Part shown: piece by piece, positions 34,656-47,661 of the stretch
Layout of the letters: each line of letters begins with the position of its first letter
Numbering within the stretch: the first letter of the stretch is position 1
Position numbers and translations under genes: made by a program
The notes under the pieces: model-generated
What the model was told of the DNA's origin: nothing
The model's input: only the letters and a program-made list of their open reading frames with translations
Database searches by the model: none
From: Heliocidaris tuberculata
Lineage: Eukaryota; Echinodermata; Echinoidea; Camarodonta; Echinometridae
Direction of reading: 5' to 3'
NCBI GenBank assembly: GCA_025618425.1
Contig: CM046842.1
Location: forward strand, 23,134,248-23,198,247
DNA: 64,000 nucleotides

Positions 34656-34980
34656 GGGGGGTGTTTCATAAAGCTGTTCGTAAAGTTACGCATGACTTTA
34701 CGAATGACTTGAATATGACAAGCCAAATGTGATTCCCAATCATATTTAATGGTATCGGCTAAAGTTGAAATATGCAGACGTAGATCAACATTCTTATTCT
34801 TAACAAGCACTTTTAATGCAAAGTATCATTTTTGCCACAATCTAATTGAGATTATTGGAAATACAGTCATACTTTGTTAAAACTTCAGGAAAAGCTTTGG
34901 GCATTTCAATTGGCAATTCATATTCAAGTCGTTCGTAAAGTCATGCGTAACTTTACGAACAGCTTTATGAAACAGCCCCC
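34656..34980. mobile_element. Foldback MITE, TTTCATAAAGCTGTTCGTAAAG ends
   Basis: GTGTTTCATAAAGCTGTTCG to CGAACAGCTTTATGAAACAG, arms about 50 bp with AAAGTTACGCATGACTTTACG pairing, centre about 225 bp. Same structural class as 7673 and 3053 but a different family. Confidence 0.85.
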
Positions 34981-36340
34981 AGTTCCTCTTTGTGATAAAT
35001 AGCGATGTCCTTGTCTTACTAGATATCACCGTTAATTGTAGTTGATAAGAATAATAAATATTGTGTAATAATATTCAAATATATATCTACAAATACTTAT
35101 CAAAGAATACTCTTTACTCTTAAGACACTTCTCAATCATGTTAATAAATTACATTTGAATATTGTTGAAAGATAATGTTGGCGACGTATTGATTGCATAT
35201 ATAAGTTCAAAACAAACAACGTCGAATTAAGGCCCTTCAGAACATGCGAACTGGTCTACAGTTCTACTGATTACACCGTTAATGACTCATTAGAATATCG
35301 CAAAGAGCTCTTTAATCCTACTAATTACGATAATTACTCCATTGCATGTTATTTTATTGCGTTTTGAAATGGATGTTGCTCTTTGGATAAATACACTGTT
35401 CAGTAAAATGTAAAGAAATCTTTTTAAGAATGTATAAATAAATGTACATACATCTTTCTTTCCCTGTATCTCTCTCTCTCTCTCTCTCTCTCCCTCTCAA
35501 TCAATCAATCATACACTCACAAACACCGACACAATGTCACTCTAGAGTGCGTATCGATACCCAAGCATACCTAACTTTGGTAGTTTCGTATAAAGATTTC
35601 ACATTCCCAGTGACCTTGAGGTTTTTCTTCACTGTAAAGAGTTTATAATATTCTGTCTAGCTATACTGTATTCATAACTTTGCTGCCACAAATAACTGAA
35701 CGCAAAAATTCTAGAAGCAAAGCGCGCGTGTCAAAAGCCATTTAGATATATGAAGCCCACTGTACACTATAAGAATGACTGCGATCCCATTTGGAAAATA
35801 ATCGATAAAATTAAGTATAGGCGTTTTTTACAAATCATATCCATCTGCTTCAGGTTCTGAACAATAATATCAATATCAAACATAAGGTTTTGGTGCGCTG
35901 TCAGCCGTATATCCGGAATAAGGGCTGCTCTGACATCACTACAACTCAGCAGGCCGTATTTTCGATTTTACTGTTTGCATGATTTATATGACTAGCTGGA
36001 GCCTCAATCAAAGATATTTTAGGTGTTTAAATGTTTACATCAAGTGTTATTACATTTTCTTCCGAAATCGGATTGCAGACCGATCCTGTAGTGTACGGTC
36101 GGCGCAAATGTGCAAACTGTTGTTTTTCTATTCACGTTTTGCCTTTGGGGAGCAGTAAAATAAATGTAAATTCAAACTTTTAAAAAATGCTTATCACAAG
36201 CAGATTTTGTGATACTTTCCTTGTTATCTTGCCTTCAAAAAATTACTAATTTCCGTACCTATAATCTATAACATTTCAAATAGGTTGAATTTCTCGTGGG
36301 GAAAAAATATAAGGAAAAACGGCTTTAACAAGTCTTAATT
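34981..36340. other. No gene recognised; CT array
   Basis: AT-rich. CT microsatellite at about 35468-35493. A 68-codon frame across it is not convincing. Confidence 0.5.
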
Positions 36341-36805
36341 TCCAAAGTATGATACATCCATTTCTGTTTGTTCCAAAAATGTGCTACAACCCTATAAAAA
36401 TATCACTTCCAATGAATTGACCAATAACAGGGTAGCTTGGAAAAAAAATATTTTAAAAAAATTGCTAAGTACATATAAGTTCCTTTCAAAAGGATGCTGT
36501 AACTCTACAAGAACAGCCTTTCCAAAGAATTTACCAATTACAAGGCAGCATTAAAAAAATAGTTCATTTTTAAAATTTGCTAAGTACTTTTCGCTTTGTT
36601 TTCAAAAGATGCTACATCAATTTCAGTTCATTTTCCACAAAAAAATGAAAAAAGAATTTACATTTCCCAGGAATTGGCCAATTCCAGAGCAGCATGAAAA
36701 AAAAAAGTTCATTTTCCAAAGTATGCTACATCGATTTCAGTTCATTTCCAAAAGATGCTACATCCCTTGAACCATAGCCCTTCCAGGAAGTTGACCAATA
36801 ACACG
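36341..36805 (+). repeat. Degenerate tandem repeats, about 100-150-bp units
   Basis: GATGCTACATC or close variants, AATTKACCAATWACA and AGCAGCATK recur in order three to four times (near 36350, 36490, 36610, 36720). Poly-A stretches vary unit length. Confidence 0.6.
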
Positions 36806-37005
36806 ACCTTTGTATCTTCATCAAAATATTAAAACCACCCACCTTTTACACTTCTACAGTAATGAAAAAATGATTTTGAAAATCAGTTATGGTATTCGTT
36901 TCCTTCCAGTTTATTGATTTAATAGATTTTTTTTAAATATCATCACTCGAAGGAGCTGTATATTATATACTCGTTTGCTTGTTTGTTAGTTTGCTTTATT
37001 ATGTA

Positions 37006-37072
<67 letters not shown>

Positions 37073-38049
37073 TATATATATATAATCTTTTTTTTTTTTC
37101 ATTGGGGGATGGGAAATGTTCCTTAACAGAATGTAATAACATTATCACAAGTTATAAATGTTGTGCTGTAATTGATGGTATTCCTGCCTTTATTCGTTTG
37201 TAAGCCATACTTGTGGAAACTAATTAATTTTTATTATTCATCAATATTGTGTAGTTTTATTGGGATAACTATATCAGTAAAGTGATAGGGAAATGCAATT
37301 GTAATACTTTGATATTCATGGAAATGATAAGATTTTATTCGGATTACTATATCAGTAACGTGATAGAGGTATACGATTTGAAAAATTAAATTGTTATCAG
37401 TTTATAAGCTCCCTTTAATTTATTTTCTGTCGTTTGTCAGAAAAGCAAATTGTCATTTCAATAGAAATTTTGCAAATTATAAGATATTAACCCATTGCCT
37501 ACTGGAAGCGGGCTGATCCTATACTAAGGCTATGAGAATAATATAATTCGGTAGTCAACGGGTTAAACTAATTCGTATGAAATGTCATGCATTGTAAAGA
37601 TTCATATATAAGATTAAAGATATGCAAATATTTGTAATTACATTTGAAGTTTATTAGAAATTGATGTCATAAAGAGATCAAGTCTTTAAATATTGCACTA
37701 TTAAATACATGTAATGCAATAGTATCCAAAAAAAATGTTATATTGATTTAATGAAATCATAATGGAAATATTATGGATGTGGGGAAGGGGTATGCGCCTC
37801 TTCCCCCTTTATCTAATGACCAGAATGAACAAAAGGTAATAAACGAATAAAAAAATAAAAATAAAAATTAGATGAATTAAAAAACAATTTATTTTTTTTT
37901 AAACGGAAGAAAATTGCCAAAGTTTAAAATGAGAAAAGAGTAAATGAGTAAAAGAGTAAATGAACTGATGAAGAACTGATGAAAAATCGGTGGTAAAGGA
38001 CTAGTTTTCTTCGCACCCCATATTTCCAGTCGAGTAGAAAGAATAATGC
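36806..38049. other. No gene recognised; GT and TA microsatellites
   Basis: GT array 37013-37036 followed by TA array to about 37084. Near 37259 and 37335, ATTGGGATAACTATATCAGTAA-type sequence is repeated about 80 bp apart. Member 3 of the 80-bp element lies at 37487. Confidence 0.5.
37487..37566 (+). mobile_element. 80-bp TTAA mini-element, member 3
   Basis: TTAACCCATTGCCTACTGGA to GTAGTCAACGGGTTAA, exactly 80 bp, same orientation as the other two. Confidence 0.8.
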
Positions 38050-38518
38050 CCCGCCCACACTCCTTCCCTCTAAAAGAAAATAAATGTGGGTAAATACAAA
38101 AGCGGACCTTATACCACTTCTAGCAATAGGTTTTATCAATATTCTTATATTAATTGTATTGGCAAATGTCAAATTGATAAAGAATACGGTATTAAGGTTC
38201 TCCCATTATCGTCTTTTACAAACATTTTTTTTTTTTAAAGTAATTCAGTCTTGAATTCATCATGCACCTTTTCAACAATAAATTATCTCAATATTGGTGG
38301 TTAGCCGAGCAATACAGCAACAATGAGATATATATAACAGATAGAACAACAACTGGAAGAGTAGCCGCATATGTTATAGCAATGTTGGGAAACAGTTTAT
38401 TCCTGATTTCTATATATAAATTACTTCTACTGTAGGTTCTGCTAGTAATGCTACTACTACAATGTAGTTTGTATTTACCCACATTTATTTTCTTTTAGAG
38501 GGAAGGAGTGTGGGCGGG
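38050..38518. repeat. Perfect 51-bp inverted repeat ending at the gap
   Basis: Bases 38050-38100 are the exact reverse complement of 38468-38518, and the outer arm stops at the first N. The 367 bp between the arms do not pair with each other as far as I can see. It may be a terminal-inverted-repeat element cut by the contig end, or a foldback artefact of reads or assembly. Confidence 0.9.
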
Positions 38519-39018
38519 NNNNNNNNNNNNNNNNNNNNNNNNNNNNNNNNNNNNNNNNNNNNNNNNNNNNNNNNNNNNNNNNNNNNNNNNNNNNNNNNNN
38601 NNNNNNNNNNNNNNNNNNNNNNNNNNNNNNNNNNNNNNNNNNNNNNNNNNNNNNNNNNNNNNNNNNNNNNNNNNNNNNNNNNNNNNNNNNNNNNNNNNNN
38701 NNNNNNNNNNNNNNNNNNNNNNNNNNNNNNNNNNNNNNNNNNNNNNNNNNNNNNNNNNNNNNNNNNNNNNNNNNNNNNNNNNNNNNNNNNNNNNNNNNNN
38801 NNNNNNNNNNNNNNNNNNNNNNNNNNNNNNNNNNNNNNNNNNNNNNNNNNNNNNNNNNNNNNNNNNNNNNNNNNNNNNNNNNNNNNNNNNNNNNNNNNNN
38901 NNNNNNNNNNNNNNNNNNNNNNNNNNNNNNNNNNNNNNNNNNNNNNNNNNNNNNNNNNNNNNNNNNNNNNNNNNNNNNNNNNNNNNNNNNNNNNNNNNNN
39001 NNNNNNNNNNNNNNNNNN
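38519..39018. other. Assembly gap, 500 N
   Basis: Exactly 500 N. A round number like this is a scaffolding placeholder, not a measured length. It separates contig A (ending 38518) from contig B (starting 39019), and the two halves of the duplication fall on different contigs. Confidence 0.99.
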
Positions 39019-39280
39019 TTCAGTGCGAGATAGTGTGTACAAAAGACATGGGGGAAAATCGTGCAATGTCGATCTGCTGTTGATTTTCAAAAAATAATGC
39101 TGCGGATATATTCATTTCAAGCGTTTGTCATTTGAAAGTCATTTCATATGACGAATCATTCATTGAAGGATTTTGAAGATAATTGGAACGCAGCATTATT
39201 TTCAAAAAATTATTATCGTTGGCTGGTTGACTTTGCAAGATTTTCCCCATGCCTTTTGTACACACTGCCTCCCACTGAAC
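39019..39280. mobile_element. Foldback (MITE-like) element at start of contig B
   Basis: The left arm from TTCAGTG and the right arm ending CACTGAA are imperfect reverse complements over roughly 90 bp each, including GTGTGTACAAAA and AATAATGCTGC. The arms differ at several sites, so this is an old element rather than a single-molecule artefact. No coding capacity. Confidence 0.7.
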
Positions 39281-39882
39281 GATGAGGGCTCTATATTCAT
39301 ACGCCGTTTTCGGCGTATATACCTGCGCTTGGTTTTCCGAAGTTGGGTCTGACGAATGGTGAACAAAAAGAGCCTTCAAAAACAGCTAATGAAAGCATAC
39401 CCTGAATGGGGACCTAATCATTCCGAAGAATTATTTTTAAAAAGGAAACGGAAAAATGAGGATAAATTACAGAGAACGGGAGGGAGGTATAAAGAGGGAG
39501 AGAGCGGGGGAAAGGTGGGTTGAGAGGGAAAATGACAGAATGGTAGAAGGGGAGAAAGTGAAAAAGAATATGTTGCAATCAGACAAACTAAATCGTTACG
39601 ATTACCGACTGTCACAAATAATCGTTTGCGATAGCATCAAACTTGTAATGCTGAATACAAACTTTTCGGGTGGGGTAAAAATAGAGTGATGTATGTCTCC
39701 CGGTTGAGGCAGTGGAAATATGACTCATAAACAGCGGGTGATAGGAAAAGCATTTGAAGGTCAACAGGTTACTCTAAATCATGGGCGTTAGTGGTTGTTG
39801 GGTCATCGATCGCGTCAGGGGTGGACTACCATTTTAACAAGAGAGGATGGAGAATCGCAATCGAAAATACATCTTTTAATTT

Positions 39883-40426
39883 AAAGGGAAAGTCCACTCT
39901 GATTACAAGTTGGTTTTAAAAGAAGCAGAAAAAATAAAGAAACAGATCAGAAAAGGTTTGAGCAAAATAGGATAGGAAATAAGAAAGTTATGAACTTTTG
40001 AAAATGTAATCAATCAAACACAAATTGACAACTCCGTGACGTACCTTGCGGGCTCCTCTCCCATTTGCCCTGTACCCCAAAAATTATTGATATCCTTTTT
40101 CTCTAAAGAAAATATTCATTCATACATGCACCTTAGATATAATCATTGCTCATATGTTTTTACACAAAACCTGTATGAATTAAATCTATTCCTTTATCAA
40201 AAACTAAGAAAATAAAAATTTATAAGATTTTCTGTACTGAGCAAATGGGAGATGAGCTCGCAAGATACGTCACGGAGTTGCCAATTTGTATTTGATCGAT
40301 TACAACTTTAAAAGTTTATAACTTTCTTATTTCTTTTAAGATTTTGCTCATACTTTCGCTAATCTGTTTCTCTCACTTTTCTTCTTGCATTCAAATCACC
40401 TTAATACCAGGGTGGACTTTCCCTTT
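39883..40426. mobile_element. Foldback MITE-like element, copy B
   Basis: Counterpart of 603-1146 with a few substitutions, for example GACGTACC in the left arm where copy A has GACGTATC. Confidence 0.75.
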
Positions 40427-41813
40427 GAATGGGTGGGATAATCTTATTTCATTTCTGATTCTTCTAGGACTTTTTATGTTCTGAATCTCTAGTTGTACTG
40501 CTTTAATCAAAACTAATTTATTCTGGGTGGATTTTCATTGCGCTCTTTTCTAAAATTGGCGTTAGCATGCAGAGCATTAACAGAAAATACAAAAATAAAG
40601 CACTTGTTGACCTACCAATTCTTTTCATTACACTCAATGTGCATTAGAAAAGCCGAAAAATTGCATGATCATGGTGCATGTAAATGAAAAAAGAAAGAGG
40701 AAAGAGTTTAAAATCAATACTCAGTGAGAAATATAAACATACACCTCTGACCAATTCAGCTGATAAAGTGAATAATTTTAGTCAGTAGAGAATAGAATTT
40801 TGAATAATTTGGTAACCTATTTGTTAGCGAATTTCACGTGATACTTAATTATTACTTTTTTAGGAGTAGCTTTCAGAATACTTTGATTTTTTTTTCTAAC
40901 AGTTAAGGAATCACAAATACATTATATATTGCACAAATTTTGTTGGTACTTTTATATTGTCAAGATCTTTTTTATTCTTGTTGTTTTAGAGGGCGGATGC
41001 CCTCCAAATAGGAAAGTTAAGTTTAACGAAATGTACTTGAAACAACGATATTAGATACAGATTCATATAACAATATACAGCTTTAACCAGATTTATTTCC
41101 TTTGCTCGCACAGGCTCATCTATGTTGCGCAACAGATATGGAACTTGAATTGTTATTGTGTTACCGATTAATTTCTAGGAAATTACCCATTAAGTTCCCA
41201 CGATTCAAATTTGGCGAGAGAAAATGAATGAGAATTTTGAAGCGTCACATCTGCTCATACGGGGTCGTTGATGTATAGTGCAATAGATACAGAAAATACA
41301 TCATTACTTTGTTGAAGATTAATATTTAGGAAATGACCCAGTAAGATCTCACAACCAAAATTTTGCAAGAGAAATTCAGTCGGAAATTTTAAAAAGTCAC
41401 GTGTGATTCGCCCACTCCCGATGGAGAAATTGTTCCCTGAAATTGTATACATTGTTTGCAAATTAGTAGACCCATTGACGCGCTGTCGCGGGGGTTTGAT
41501 CAAACAATTTCTTCCGGAACTCGGATGTTTTACTTCCGGGTATTATCTTCCTCATCCTGTCGTGTAATGCAGATCTTTAGAGAGAGTGACAGACCACTTC
41601 CTCATAATGATTAATGGTAGTAATTGATAAAGCGTATGTTGATAAAGTTTCACCAAACTGTGGCAACTGATACATCCGCTGGCTCCAGCAGATTTCTCCT
41701 TGCATTTCCTCATGTTCTTTTCTTTTCTTCTTTTTTAAAGAAACACACACTCACACTCACCTAGGAAATCAAACACCATTTATTGACATGTACCTTAAGG
41801 AGCGATGTAGATG

Positions 41814-41911
41814 AAATGCCTTCCTCATGGACATAAGTGCGTGCCGGGGATCGAACCCTCTACCTCCTCATCTCCAGTCAAGTGTTTTAAACCACTCGAC
41901 TACGACACATC
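41814..41911 (-). mobile_element. tRNA-derived SINE fragment, copy B
   Basis: Counterpart of 2535-2632. Here the B box reads GGTTCGATCC, the canonical form, so the copy A version carries the mutation. Confidence 0.7.
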
Positions 41912-42331
41912 TACTGCCTTTCCCAATCACAAAATGTATCTCAAAAGTTAATCTCCAGTTTAGAAAAATTGCATTTATGCTAATGCTAAGCATACAGTTG
42001 TAACAAGCTCGATTAACGAGAAAGAAAAAAAAATTCAGATTTCTGCAATAGTTCGAATACATAGCAATTATGTCTAAACTGCTAGATATATTCCTTTCCC
42101 TGTAACTTTTGATGGGTTCACTCCACTAAAATTCATAAAAAGGCATAACTATAAAAATCCACTATAAAAATTTGTTGATATTAATGTATCACAATATTGT
42201 CAGTAGTACATATTACATTTTTTCCCGTTTCTTTTTCCCTTGTCTTATCTTGCAGAGATTTTATGTATGTTCAGTTTATGTAAACTATGTATTGCTGCGG
42301 CTACCCCAACACATGCCAAGTGCTTCCAGGG

Positions 42332-42453
42332 GAGCGTTTCATCAAGTGTTTTGTCAGTGATTTTTACTGACAACTACTGAAATCGTTGCATCTCATTGGC
42401 TGAAAGCAAATTTGTCAGTAAAAATCACTAACAAAACGCTTGATGAAACGCTC
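42332..42453. mobile_element. Small foldback MITE, copy B
   Basis: Counterpart of 3053-3174. Confidence 0.8.
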
Positions 42454-43229
42454 TCCAGGGAACCTTGCTTTCTTCCGCCATTTTTTCTGTCAATGTAAAG
42501 TTGATTTTGTACTTGTGTGATTATGAGAAGGAAATAAATGTAACTGAAATTTGAAATCTGATTTTCCAAAAAAAATTATCTTCCCTTTAGAAATATCATT
42601 GAAATTCATAATAAAGAGACGAGCCTTCTCGGAATTTGTTGAGCCATTCATAAAGCCATGACAAGGTTTCAAAGAAATGAAGCAACTAACACATCATCTT
42701 CAGGAGCTATCTCTCAGTCCTTCCTAATTACAAATGCTTCTTTAAAGTCTAGATCCCTGCCTTGAATGCAACTGAGAAAGTGATACCTATGTGAATGTAA
42801 TTTCCATAACACCACCCCCACAAAAATAGTAATAATAATGAAATAAAATAAATAATAATAAAAAAAAAAATACATAGACATAAACATAAAAACTGAAATT
42901 ACATTAAATAAAAGAATACATAAATGTCTAAGAATGAATCAAAGTACAAATACAAAATAAACAAATAAATAATTAGATTAATTGATATATATATATATAC
43001 AGGCATTCATATTTCCAGCGGAGACATTTTGTCAACCTTGGCAAAAATTTCAATAGAGTATATATATATATATATTGTGATAAAAAGTTCCTTGAACACA
43101 ACGCTGGTGGTCACTCATAATTGCTTTGTGGAAGGTATAGTGAAGGAAATAATCACTGTGAGATGGTCGTAGCTTTTTTTATCCTCCTTTATTCGTATTC
43201 AAGCTTTCAATCTGTGATCTTCATCAGGA

Positions 43230-43290
<61 letters not shown>

Positions 43291-46200
43291 CTGAGACCTA
43301 GCAAGATGTTGATAAATCAAGTTTGTTTTTTTGTTTTTAATTTGTATAAATATTCAGCCTGTTGATAAAACTTCTTGTGTTGTTCATCAAATTGGCTTAA
43401 AACGTTGGGGAAAATAAATATCTGAAAGTAAAGTTTAGAGAAGAACTTACAACGTTTATTAATGATGAAATAAGAGTTAAATTTCATTTAAGAATAGCAG
43501 GATTTATACCTATTCGAGAATAAAGTAACTTTGAAATAAAAAAAATATCATACCACTTTCATCGCACCATAATTCTAATTATCCTTTTAGGTGATATATT
43601 TACACGTATTTTCACAAATAATTATCATATATTCTGTTGACTACTCACGAGAATCATTTATGCGACCACGTGACCGCCTCCCTTCGATCTCAGCTGACGC
43701 CATCAGAAATATGGCGGTTATTACCAATGGGTACAGGCAGATATAACTAGCGTAGGCCATGATAATAAATTCCGATTAACTTGAAGAAACTGTCGAAAGA
43801 TACTGCTGCCTTATGACACTGGATTCCAAAGTAGTTCCGGGAATATCAGAGGGGTTTTTCCAGCATTTGCGTTGGATAACTTCCAAACTATGTAGTTAGA
43901 GATGTTAAAATTCCCGTATTATTCCAATGGAAAGCTGCGTGAAGCAATAGTGTAGTTAAAAGCTCGTTTATGTAATAATTTACTGGTTTAACTCCTACAC
44001 GCTCCAGTAGAACAATCAAAATGCCTTTCACAACGCGATGACAATTTCCTTCCTTTTAGGAGCAGGACATTATTCATTCGGAAGTCACACTTTAAAATAA
44101 AAGTCTGAAGGCCTTGTCATCAATCTGTCCAATCAAAATGTTATTGCATTCTCTAAGTTGCTAGGGAAATTTTGGTCATAAACGTTAGCAAACATAAATA
44201 TGTATTTTTTATTTTCACACTGTCACGCTAGCTTCCTTTAAATCCCAACGACGGGTGAATATCGAGAGCAAATTACCCCTGTAATATTATCCTACTCGCT
44301 TCAATATGTAAATAATTATGTTCACAATGTTTTACTTTATTTTCATTGTATCAACTCACACCGTTCTCAGTGTTCTATGTTGCAATGTTATAGTTTCCAA
44401 CTCACATGCAAAAGTTTGGCCAGTCCGTTCGCTTTTGGCAATATGGTTCGGCGATAACTCTCTTTACTGCTCCACACTATTTGAACTAGATGTTACATTG
44501 TTCACATACACCCTGTTCACAGCATGACGCTTCGATCGCATTAGGCCATCAACCTAGTCCTGGTCCCACATCAACGTATTGGTCCCTCTAGTCCACACGC
44601 TTCTGAAGAAAGGATGCCTTCATATCATAGGAGCAAAAGGATGCCTATTGCTTCATGGGAACTAAACGATGCACGGGTTCATGGAAGCACACACGATTTG
44701 CACGCACACTATGTAATATGGCTGTGCTGGCGAAAGAATCCGCCCTATTCATACGTGCCAAACAAAACCTATACACACTTTCTGTCGACGTGTCAACTTT
44801 ACATTCCGCAAAACCACGAGAGATCAGTTCTTTGAACCAAATCGGATCATTTTCTTAGTCGTTAATCGCTTTCATTACTATTACTTGAAGATCATATAGT
44901 ATAAGTCACATCATGTACACTCTACACACTGTATTGTGCAATCTTATTTTTACTATAATTCATATTATAGAAGAATTCCATTTGAGTCCATTCCGCAATG
45001 ACTGCTCAATATGGCAGTGCACAAGCCGATCAAACACCGTGATATCAAAAGCACATCAAGATGATAGCGAAATGTCGGATGTGTTTAGATGGTAAGATCT
45101 ATAAATACCGAAGTTGATGGGGTTTTTTTTAAAGAAACTGGGGATCAGAATCCAAATAAAAGTTCTTGATTTTTTTTTTATTAGAATGATTAGCGTTTAA
45201 AAACCAGGAAGAAAAAATGTTTCATACAGAAAACTGTCATTTTGGGGGTTTATAACGACAATGTACTTTAAGCAGCTACCAATCTTCGAACATAAACCCA
45301 GAAAAAAGTTCGGAAGCTCAGGTTTGATTCTAAATATCGCTCATGTTAATATATTTTGTATCATTTCATTTATAACCATTTGAAAGATTTTCCTTTGCAA
45401 TGATTCTCCATTTCTTATGATTATGTGATATGGGATGCACCTTGTAGCTTAATGTTGGTTCGGGGCAAAAATGCGTTGCTATTGTCAGAAGTCTATTCAT
45501 AAGCGATTGGTGTTAGGCATTAACCGTCTAAACATGTGTCAGTAATCCTGTCAGACGGGTTTAGATAGCTGCCAGCGGCCGGATGAAGAAGGGAAGCTCG
45601 TTGGTTTGGTTCCGGAAACTAGGAAAAGGATGTCGTTGTATCCTAACCAGTTAGAACCTTACCCATAAACCAATCTATAAACTGCTCGACTCTTGCTGTG
45701 CCGCTGCCACATAAAAGTGACAAACACAAATGGTATTTTCAATCACACATTGCTCTACCATGAAAGATGTATATGGTAATCCATTTATGTCAATATTTAG
45801 AATATAAATCAAGCATTCTATATCCAAGAATTATCATATGCCTCGATAGAGCTTTTTCGAGAAGATTAGTAAATTTGAATAGGTTCTGTAGCATTACACA
45901 AAAGTAACCGAATCAGGAAAAGAAACGCCAAGGACTAAATCGAAAATAACTAATACTTTACAATATTACTCATTCATCAAACGTAATATATTAAGAAATT
46001 TAGTATCACTAGAAAGGATAGTTGATTTCTTACAACTTTTGTACACAACCTTTTCTGATATAAGACTTGGTTAAAGAAGTACAGGAGTATGAAAGAGTAA
46101 GCATTGGTTTTCTTCTGGTAAAATCTTGAAACAATCCAAAGCCTTGGCGCAGAAAAAGTTGATACCCGTTGCACACGATGCGCTATTTTCATTTCCTTAA

Positions 46201-46962
46201 AGACAAAGTTAAGTTTTGGTCATGAGATCGAAGTGTAAAAGAAATCTGCTGGAGCCAACTGTTGATAATATAGCATATAAGAATTGGTGTATAACTGTCT
46301 GTAAGGTTTTGGATCACCAAAATGATAAGAAATAGACTCAATCCTGCTGAGGGTTACATGCACTGCACACAGAAATGTGTATAGGGACTACACACATATG
46401 TTCTGCCCGAACATTTCAGCTGTTTCTTGTCATATTTTGAATGTGAGGGCATTTGAAGAGAAATCCTTTTCTACCATGATAATCTTCCAAACTAACATAA
46501 AAAGAATGAGAAAGCTCACCAGTTATGCTTTACCTTTCCCAGAACTCAACCTTCTCTTTCTTATACATGCTCTAACCAAGCCTGTGAATGCAGTTAGAAC
46601 GCCGCGTCTAAGATGACACCAGTCGCTGACGCAGTCTTATACGTCAGTAAAATGATGCCTCATGTGCAAGGTGCATTATAGTTTATACCACAGTTATACC
46701 AACAAGGCCGACGCCAGACCGACACCAATGGCCGAGAATCGGTCGGTTTGAAGTCGGCGTGGGGTCGGTTTGGCGGTGTCACTGTAGTATTACTCATTCC
46801 TCCTTGTTCAATGGTTGTTAATGGCGACTAAAAGACGAAGCTTGTCAGCTATCGCAGCAACAAATGTGTTAAATTTGTATATGAGTGTGAAAATTCAATA
46901 CTTGAAAAAGAACAGTCATGGAATGAAGCATTCATTAATTTTGATTATTCAATTTTCGATCT

Positions 46963-47111
46963 GGGCCCCGTTTCATAAAACTTGTTATCAACAACAAGTT
47001 ACAATAATTGTTATAAGCTGCTGAAATCCTTAAATTTGATTGGCTGAGATCGAATTTGTTATAGAAATGAGACATTTGTTATTGACACCAAGTTTTATGA
47101 AACAGGGCCCT
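46963..47111. mobile_element. Foldback MITE, copy B of 7673-7821
   Basis: Same ends and interior as 7673-7821. Confidence 0.85.
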
Positions 47112-47623
47112 GCTTGACGTTGCTCTTTCCTTCAATTATTTCCCTCCTTTTCAACGTGGGTAGCCCCTATGATTACTAAAAGGATATTATAATTTCTGTA
47201 ATTTCTTCCTTTTTTTTAAAGGAGATAGTCCACAGTATAATGTTTCTAAAGGTTCAAACTTATTAGAATTACTGGGATTTTTTTTTCAGGGTTGGAAAAC
47301 AATTGCATACTTTTCCTGTAATAGCTTTAATATGTAAATACGGGTAATACAAATTCCTTTTCCAAACAATCAGAGGAAGGAAGATTGAGGGAGGCACTTG
47401 CTCCAATCACTTTTCTTAAATGGGGTAGGTTGGGCTAGCATCGGATAAAAGTGGTAGGTGTCTCTGGTATATGCTACATATCAGCATATTCCAGGGGATA
47501 CCGAAATCTTAGATCTTCTCTCTTTCACACTTAGTTCTGTCTTGTGCACCTCGCACTCATACTCGTTATATGGTCAACGTCAGGCCACATCATTCTCTTG
47601 AATCTTTAAAATCCATGACAAAA

Positions 47624-47661
<38 letters not shown>

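Noticed and set aside
38485..39097. Frames spanning 38485-39097
   Set aside because: They cross the 500-N gap and consist almost entirely of unknown residues.
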